A DNA stretch of 64,000 nucleotides from Saprospirales bacterium (lineage in GTDB: Bacteria > Bacteroidota > Bacteroidia > Chitinophagales > Saprospiraceae), in the NCBI GenBank assembly GCA_007695145.1, contig REEI01000075.1:33864-97863 (forward strand), in the 5' to 3' direction. The notes under the pieces are model-generated. The model had not been told where the DNA came from and did no database searches. It saw only the letters and a program-made list of their open reading frames with translations. Both the position numbers and the translations under genes were made by a program. This document shows, in pieces, positions 58,977-64,000 of the stretch (position 1 is the first letter of the stretch; each line of letters starts with the position of its first letter).

Positions 58977-60443
58977 TCACTTCTGACTACCCTCTTTGAT
59001 TTCGCGAATTAGCTGTTCGTCATTATTGAGCGAAAGGAAGAGTTTTTCCCGAAATTTCCCCTTAGAGTTGATCAACATTTTGGCCATGTTGTCAATAGCG
59101 ATCATGGAGCAGACGGTCTGAATAAAGCCCTCGATTAGATCATCAAGTCCCAGACCCAATTTATTAAAATCCCTTCGATCTGTCAGCATGAGTCGGTTGG
59201 TGTCTGAATCCCAATTTCCTCCATCCATTTTTATGGATAGATTCGTACCCAATATGGGCCATGAATCACTTCCTTCGGCAAGGTGATCCTCCAAATGCTT
59301 TGCTGCTCTTCGTCCGTAAATGCAAAGTGGAGATATTCTGTCCTCCCCGGCACTGACCATCATCCTGATATCAGCTACATAACTTTTGCCTTTTAGATTG
59401 GGCATAGTTCCCACATGGTAGAGCCGACCTTTTTTACCTTTAGAGCTCCAGTGGTAGTTTCCAATGAGAGATTGGACAATAAACTGCTTGTATGGATAAT
59501 CGTTTTCCATAAACCTTTTCAGCTCTGCTTCACTGGTTATTGTAAATACACCCTGGCCGGCATTGCTGTAGGGTATCTTGATCACGGCATGTCCTCCAAA
59601 CATTTTCACATAGAGTGGAATTTCTGCCTTGCTCACATCCCAAATGGTCTCAGGGGTATTGATATGAATTCCGCTATCCTCATATTCTGCATTAAAAATA
59701 TCATAGGCCTTGGCGGCCACCATTTTATTTCTCCCTCCTGCCAAACATGCTATAATGGGGTTGAGAATTTTAGTCCTGGTAATGACCGGTATTCGATTCC
59801 AGGGTCTTTGGGTTACATACCGGAAAGCAGCTCTGATGGGGTGCCATTGCTTATCATCGCCATAGACATACATCAAACCCTCCTCAAATTTCACCGAGGG
59901 GGATTGGGTTTGATCTTTGAATTCAGCCAAAAAAACTTTCTCTCCTGTCAATTCGGCAATTACACAAGCATAGCCTGAGGCCTCCATGATGTTTTTATCA
60001 TAAATCACAGCAAGTCTACCATCAGATGGGGTAGTTCGGGACTTTAAAATGGGGAGAAAAGTCCTCTCTATGAGGTTTTTATAGGAGCCCATTTCCTGGT
60101 GATCTATCATCAGAGGCATTGACTTCTGTCCGGAAGGACATGAATTGTTTTCAATCACGACCATTTCCCGCTTCCCCTTTTCAGTGGCTACATTAATCAA
60201 ATCAGCGCCGCCCCACTTGAAGTATTTGGGTTTGTAACTGAGTATGGAAGTCAATGCATCTCTATCAACTCCTGGGTGAAGGTGACAGTAGCGCTCTATA
60301 ATTCTGATTTCACTCAGATTTAGAAAAAAATCAACCATTGGGTGGAGGGTGGCATTCAATGCCTTTGGGTACCAGTGGTTCTCAGCTTCAAATGATCCGG
60401 GCGATACCAGTTTGGCCATAGATTGAGGGTCCGTATTAATCAT
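58977..60443 (-). CDS. Probable ATP-grasp enzyme, uncharacterised
   Basis: A 488-residue protein that I do not recognise as a named enzyme. It shows ATP-grasp-like features: VVIENNSCPSGQKS (95-108), a Lys and glycine-rich loop in HAVIKIPYSNAGQGVFTI (285-302), and a later DIRMMVSAGED segment resembling the metal and nucleotide region. The layout recalls glutathionylspermidine-synthase-like or circularly varied ATP-grasp ligases, but this is inference. It has its own -7 element and lies upstream of the GshB-like and aspartoacylase genes, so a peptide- or amide-forming role is plausible. Confidence 0.6.
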   Translation of the reverse strand: MINTDPQSMAKLVSPGSFEAENHWYPKALNATLHPMVDFFLNLSEIRIIERYCHLHPGVDRDALTSILSYKPKYFKWGGADLINVATEKGKREMVVIENNSCPSGQKSMPLMIDHQEMGSYKNLIERTFLPILKSRTTPSDGRLAVIYDKNIMEASGYACVIAELTGEKVFLAEFKDQTQSPSVKFEEGLMYVYGDDKQWHPIRAAFRYVTQRPWNRIPVITRTKILNPIIACLAGGRNKMVAAKAYDIFNAEYEDSGIHINTPETIWDVSKAEIPLYVKMFGGHAVIKIPYSNAGQGVFTITSEAELKRFMENDYPYKQFIVQSLIGNYHWSSKGKKGRLYHVGTMPNLKGKSYVADIRMMVSAGEDRISPLCIYGRRAAKHLEDHLAEGSDSWPILGTNLSIKMDGGNWDSDTNRLMLTDRRDFNKLGLGLDDLIEGFIQTVCSMIAIDNMAKMLINSKGKFREKLFLSLNNDEQLIREIKEGSQK

Positions 60444-60486
60444 GCTTGTCTGTAATTATCGAGTATTATAATTCATTATTAAAGAA

Positions 60487-60494
60487 CAAAGCTA
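60487..60494 (-). promoter_or_regulatory. -7 element for the second ligase cluster
   Basis: CAAAGCTA reads TAGCTTTG on the coding strand, a perfect TAnnTTTG match 43 bp upstream of the 488-residue gene start. Confidence 0.45.
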
Positions 60495-60685
60495 AGGTAT
60501 CGGAAATCTATTTCGAGCTACCCAGGCAGGTTTTTTATAAAAAAATAATACCGCCCCTAAGAAGATTAAAGAATCAGAAGGGAATGATAAGAATTGACGC
60601 CGTCTTTTAGGAGTTAAAATTTTTTTCTTTTCCCATTTTTCAAAAAAAGGCAGCAATTTTGAGTTAAAAAGTGTTAATTAACCAC

Positions 60686-60693
60686 TAACTTTG
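60686..60693 (+). promoter_or_regulatory. -7 element for the right-edge metzincin
   Basis: TAACTTTG, a perfect TAnnTTTG match, 23 bp upstream of the start at 60717. TTTG at 60658-60661 could be the -33 element, with a spacer of 24 bp, slightly long. Confidence 0.5.
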
Positions 60694-60716
60694 GCAGGTC
60701 ATTAAATCTTTAAGAA

Positions 60717-63700
60717 ATGAAAAAAACTTTTGCACTTCTCGTCACATTTGCAATCATCAGTTCATCATTTTTTTCTTCCGGGCTTCAAACCCAGCAACTT
60801 GTAAATTCCGATCATCTCAAATTGGATGAATTGAGAACAAAGCTATATTCTGTGCCGGAGGGAGGACAGTCCACTATCGAGCTTCCCAATCATATGGATA
60901 TTTGGAGAGAGTATAAAGTTACCGAGTCAAATATACTTGCACCGGATTTTCGACAAAGGCGGTCGGATGTCCGTACCTTTAGGATTGTTGACAAAAGAAA
61001 TCCTATTGTCAGGGGAAGGTTGGCTATTTCTCAATACGGGATGCACGCCATCATCATTAGTCCCTTTGGAACCATATATATAGAGAATACAGGTGCAGCC
61101 GATTCTGATCAATATTACATATACCTCAACGACAATCCACTGGCCGAAGAGGTAGCAGAATTGCCCCGTCCCTCCTGTCTTGGAATGGAAAAAGCTCCAG
61201 AATACAGAGAACCCATGAGGAGATTCAATATGAGGAGCAATGATGTTCTGGAGTTTGGAGAGGTCATGAGAACCTACAATCTAGCCATAGTGAGCTCAGG
61301 AGATTTTTACCTCAACAATGGAGCAACCATTCCCCTCGTAGAAGATGCCATAATCAACTCTGTAAATGCCATTCAGGCAATTTTTGAAACGGACCTGGGT
61401 GTACAGTTCAATTTATTGGATCCCCACATTTACACCTCGCCGGCTGCTGACCCCTTTGTACCTCCCGGCCCATCGCTTACCAAACAAGCAGCTGATGCAA
61501 TTCACAGTCATTTTGCAGTATCCGAATACGATATCGGGCATGTATTTCACAATTCTACCGGTTCGACCATTGGGGGCGGTGGAGTCGCCGGATTGGGCGT
61601 AGTCTGCAGAGATTTAAACTGGATGGGAGGCCCCGGAAAATGGAAAGGTGCCGGTTGGAGTGGTTCCTCTTCTAACACCACCAACTTTTGGATCCAGCTG
61701 GCAGCTCACGAAATTGGTCACATGTTCAATGCAACTCACACCTTTAATGGTTCAGGAGGAGCGTGCACAGGCGGCAACTTCAGTCCAACCACCAATTACG
61801 AAATCGGTTCCGGTACAACTGTCATGAGCTATCAGGGAAGTTGTGGAGCCGGGCAGAACATTCCCTCCTCGGGAGTGGGTGATAATTATTTTCACGCCAA
61901 CAGTCTCGTGCGAATGATAGACTACATATTAGACTTTGGAACCTGTGCTGATGAGGACGATCTTGGGAATTCACCTCCCGTGGCAGAAGCCGACCCCTGT
62001 GGATTGATCAACCAGATTCCTATTGGTACTCCCTTCAAGATTGTAGGCGAGGGAACCGATCCGGACGGGGATGTACTAGCCTTCAGTTGGGAGCAGTACG
62101 ACAATGACGGACCTACCGGGCCTACCCAGGGCAAAATAGGGGCTGATGCTGCAGCTGATCCCCTGGCCCCGCTCTTCAGAAGTTATCCTGCAAGCAATAC
62201 AGCCACTCGATATTTTCCATCAAAAAGTCTTTTGCTCAATGGCGAATTTGCAAGTTCTTTCGAACCACTACCAACAGTCGCCAGGGACCTCACCTTCAGG
62301 CTTTCAGTTCGAGATGGGAATGGTGGCCTGGGAATGGACGAACTATTTATCTCAGTAGAAGATGCAGGCCCATTTGAACTCACTTTCCCCAATGGAGGCG
62401 AGGTTTTTGATGCCGGTGACAATATCAACGTAACCTGGGATGTCAATGGGACCAATGCTTTTTGCAATGATGTAGATATATATTTGTCGATAGATGGTGG
62501 GCAAACTTTTCCCTATCAAATAGCGGAAGGCGAATCCAACAATGGCTCTTTTTCAGTAGAGTTGCCGGAAAGTCTTCCCAATACCGCCAACGCGAGAATC
62601 AAAGTGGCTTGTGCTGATAATCCATGTGTGGTGTTCTTCACCATTTCAGCAGATAACTTTGAAGTCGAATCCGATTGCGATGCCCCCAATACGATGATTT
62701 CACCGGATAGTTTTAACGTTTTTGAGCTAGGTGATCCCGGTCTTGAACTCGGACTTCAAAACAATCTTGGCTCGATCATCACAGGCTTTGACGGAACTAT
62801 TGATTCAGATGACGATGAGGGTTTGTTGGTCTTTCTAGACGGAACCCCCCCTGAATGCGCGGTGGCAGGAAACACCATCAATTATCACTTCTACAGCTTT
62901 GCTGTGGATGCTTCGGGCTCATACACCATAGCCCACGGAGGGCCATTTGGCACAGTACTCAACCTCTACTCTGCACCTTTTACAGGCACCAACTGCAATA
63001 ATCATATCGCGAGCAGTGCAGAAAGACCCGATGGTATGGGACAAATAACAGTAACCTCAAACCTCACTGCTACTTTGGAGCCCGGCAACTTATACATCGT
63101 GATGGTAAGCAGTTTTGGCGGTGGTTTTCCGAGCTATCCTTTTGATTACAACATATCCTTTACGTCTACTCCGCCGGGAGCGAATGTTTACGATGGAGTT
63201 ATTCTTCCCACTGATTATTCTTACACCTTTATAGCGGTAAACTCCTCGACCGGCATCATTACTTTGGAAAATGAGGATTCAGATTTTACCGGGCTTCCAT
63301 CGGGATCTTATGACATTTATGGTGTAGCTTATTACAGTGGTTCAGGGCCTGTGCCCGCTCCTGTCGACCCCAGTGACTGGATAGGACAGTCCTTATCCAC
63401 TATGCTCGGAACTGATTGTGCCGTAGTAAGCGCAAATGCAAAACCTATATTGGTTCTTCCATCCGGAGACTGCGATGCCTCATTTGAGTTTAATGGAGTG
63501 GCCTCACTGGAAAATCCGCCATTCAATACAGTGGAGTTTTGTCAAAATGAACCCAATCCCAGTCCGACAATTACAGGAAATCCAGGTGGAGAATTCTCAG
63601 CTAACAACCCCAATATTTCCATAAATGCGATTACGGGACTGATCGATCTGAGCAGTTCAATGCCCGGCACCTATGTCGTCACTTATGAGGATGATACAGA

Positions 63701-64000
63701 GGATGGTTGCGATGAGTCAATACAAGTGATCATTCACTCAACTCCATCCGCCTCAGCCTCTAATGCAGGTCCTTATTGCGTAGGAGAGACCATTCAGCTC
63801 AATGCATCAGGAGGAACCTCCTACAATTGGACGGGACCCAACGGCTTTAGTTCCTCACTGCAAAATCCATCCATACCCAATGCCACGCTCGCTATGGCGG
63901 GAACTTACTCTGTAACTGTTACCGATGCCAATAACTGTTCGGCGGTAGCCACTACCAATGTGGGGGTCAATCAAAATCCAAATGCCTCAGCATCCAATGC
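60717..64000 (+). CDS. Giant secreted metzincin with Ig-like modules (partial, runs off edge)
   Basis: The frame from 60717 stays open to the window edge: 1094 residues, C-terminus missing. A signal peptide (MKKTFALLVTFAIISSSFFSS) and propeptide lead to a reprolysin-like domain with zinc motif HEIGHMFNATH (331-341) and Met-turn TTVMSYQGSCG. The Gly normally at position 8 of HExxHxxGxxH is Asn. Fibronectin/cadherin-like domains follow (VAEADPCGLINQIPIGTPF; FPNGGEVFDAGDNINVTWDV). The visible end enters Ig-like modules (NWTGPNGFSSSLQNPS, TYSVTVTDANNCSA) nearly the same as family C of the giant adhesin, and a second module is just starting. A T9SS sorting domain is expected beyond the edge. Confidence 0.9.
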   Translation, partial: MKKTFALLVTFAIISSSFFSSGLQTQQLVNSDHLKLDELRTKLYSVPEGGQSTIELPNHMDIWREYKVTESNILAPDFRQRRSDVRTFRIVDKRNPIVRGRLAISQYGMHAIIISPFGTIYIENTGAADSDQYYIYLNDNPLAEEVAELPRPSCLGMEKAPEYREPMRRFNMRSNDVLEFGEVMRTYNLAIVSSGDFYLNNGATIPLVEDAIINSVNAIQAIFETDLGVQFNLLDPHIYTSPAADPFVPPGPSLTKQAADAIHSHFAVSEYDIGHVFHNSTGSTIGGGGVAGLGVVCRDLNWMGGPGKWKGAGWSGSSSNTTNFWIQLAAHEIGHMFNATHTFNGSGGACTGGNFSPTTNYEIGSGTTVMSYQGSCGAGQNIPSSGVGDNYFHANSLVRMIDYILDFGTCADEDDLGNSPPVAEADPCGLINQIPIGTPFKIVGEGTDPDGDVLAFSWEQYDNDGPTGPTQGKIGADAAADPLAPLFRSYPASNTATRYFPSKSLLLNGEFASSFEPLPTVARDLTFRLSVRDGNGGLGMDELFISVEDAGPFELTFPNGGEVFDAGDNINVTWDVNGTNAFCNDVDIYLSIDGGQTFPYQIAEGESNNGSFSVELPESLPNTANARIKVACADNPCVVFFTISADNFEVESDCDAPNTMISPDSFNVFELGDPGLELGLQNNLGSIITGFDGTIDSDDDEGLLVFLDGTPPECAVAGNTINYHFYSFAVDASGSYTIAHGGPFGTVLNLYSAPFTGTNCNNHIASSAERPDGMGQITVTSNLTATLEPGNLYIVMVSSFGGGFPSYPFDYNISFTSTPPGANVYDGVILPTDYSYTFIAVNSSTGIITLENEDSDFTGLPSGSYDIYGVAYYSGSGPVPAPVDPSDWIGQSLSTMLGTDCAVVSANAKPILVLPSGDCDASFEFNGVASLENPPFNTVEFCQNEPNPSPTITGNPGGEFSANNPNISINAITGLIDLSSSMPGTYVVTYEDDTEDGCDESIQVIIHSTPSASASNAGPYCVGETIQLNASGGTSYNWTGPNGFSSSLQNPSIPNATLAMAGTYSVTVTDANNCSAVATTNVGVNQNPNASASN

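Overview
The window looks like chromosomal DNA from a gliding, protein-secreting member of the Bacteroidota, probably Saprospiria-like (the class is inference). Evidence: proteins with type IX secretion (T9SS) sorting domains of both the short type A and the gliding-associated type B form, a GldB lipoprotein, a lipoprotein-anchored BamA/TamA-type barrel, a porin of a Bacteroidota-type family, a proline-rich TonB, and many upstream sequences matching the Bacteroidota -7 element TAnnTTTG. No rRNA, tRNA, CRISPR array, prophage or complete insertion sequence was recognised.

Layout. 0-2.5 kb: radC and a short ssb, separated by about 1 kb without genes. 2.5-8 kb: an RND metal-efflux operon (outer membrane factor, adaptor, pump). 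8-10 kb: gcvH, vanZ-like and tonB, closed by a strong terminator. 10-15 kb: a putative porin and the recN-fabI pair. 15-19 kb: a 23-bp triple repeat, then gldB, a 2-oxoglutarate-type oxygenase, tatA and an OmpH/Skp chaperone. 19-21.3 kb: a small outer membrane barrel and nadC. 21.3-26.7 kb: two secreted T9SS proteins, the first a metzincin plus beta-helix protein with a ten-C tract at its 5' end. 26.8-33.2 kb: a TamA-like lipoprotein, purB, an S10 carboxypeptidase and another barrel. 33.3-35.1 kb: an accessory patch with an Rpn-family nuclease, a strong hairpin and a dead second ssb split by a 158-bp palindromic element. 35.2-41.3 kb: an SSF symporter, a RimK ligase plus aspartoacylase pair, an MFS transporter and a bile-acid-type symporter. 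41.7-54 kb: a c-type-heme-like lipoprotein and a 3972-residue type-B T9SS adhesin built from four families of Ig-like modules. 54.3-56.5 kb: lysS and a coupled lipoprotein. 56.5-60.4 kb: a second ligase/aspartoacylase cluster with two ATP-grasp enzymes. 60.7 kb to the right edge: the N-terminal 1094 residues of a second giant metzincin that carries the same Ig module as the adhesin.

How the genes fit together: much of the window serves the envelope and exported proteins (T9SS cargo, GldB, TamA-like protein, Skp, TatA, TonB, porins). The least explained material is (i) the two ATP-grasp ligase plus aspartoacylase modules, each with the ligase upstream of an overlapping deacylase; (ii) the Rpn nuclease, whose repeat-bearing C-terminus could be made separately as an intragenic inhibitor; (iii) the live and dead ssb copies, which share an upstream array of three 10-bp repeats; and (iv) the possibly phase-variable poly-C tract at the secreted protease. 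Family assignments come from motif recognition by eye; no database search was run.
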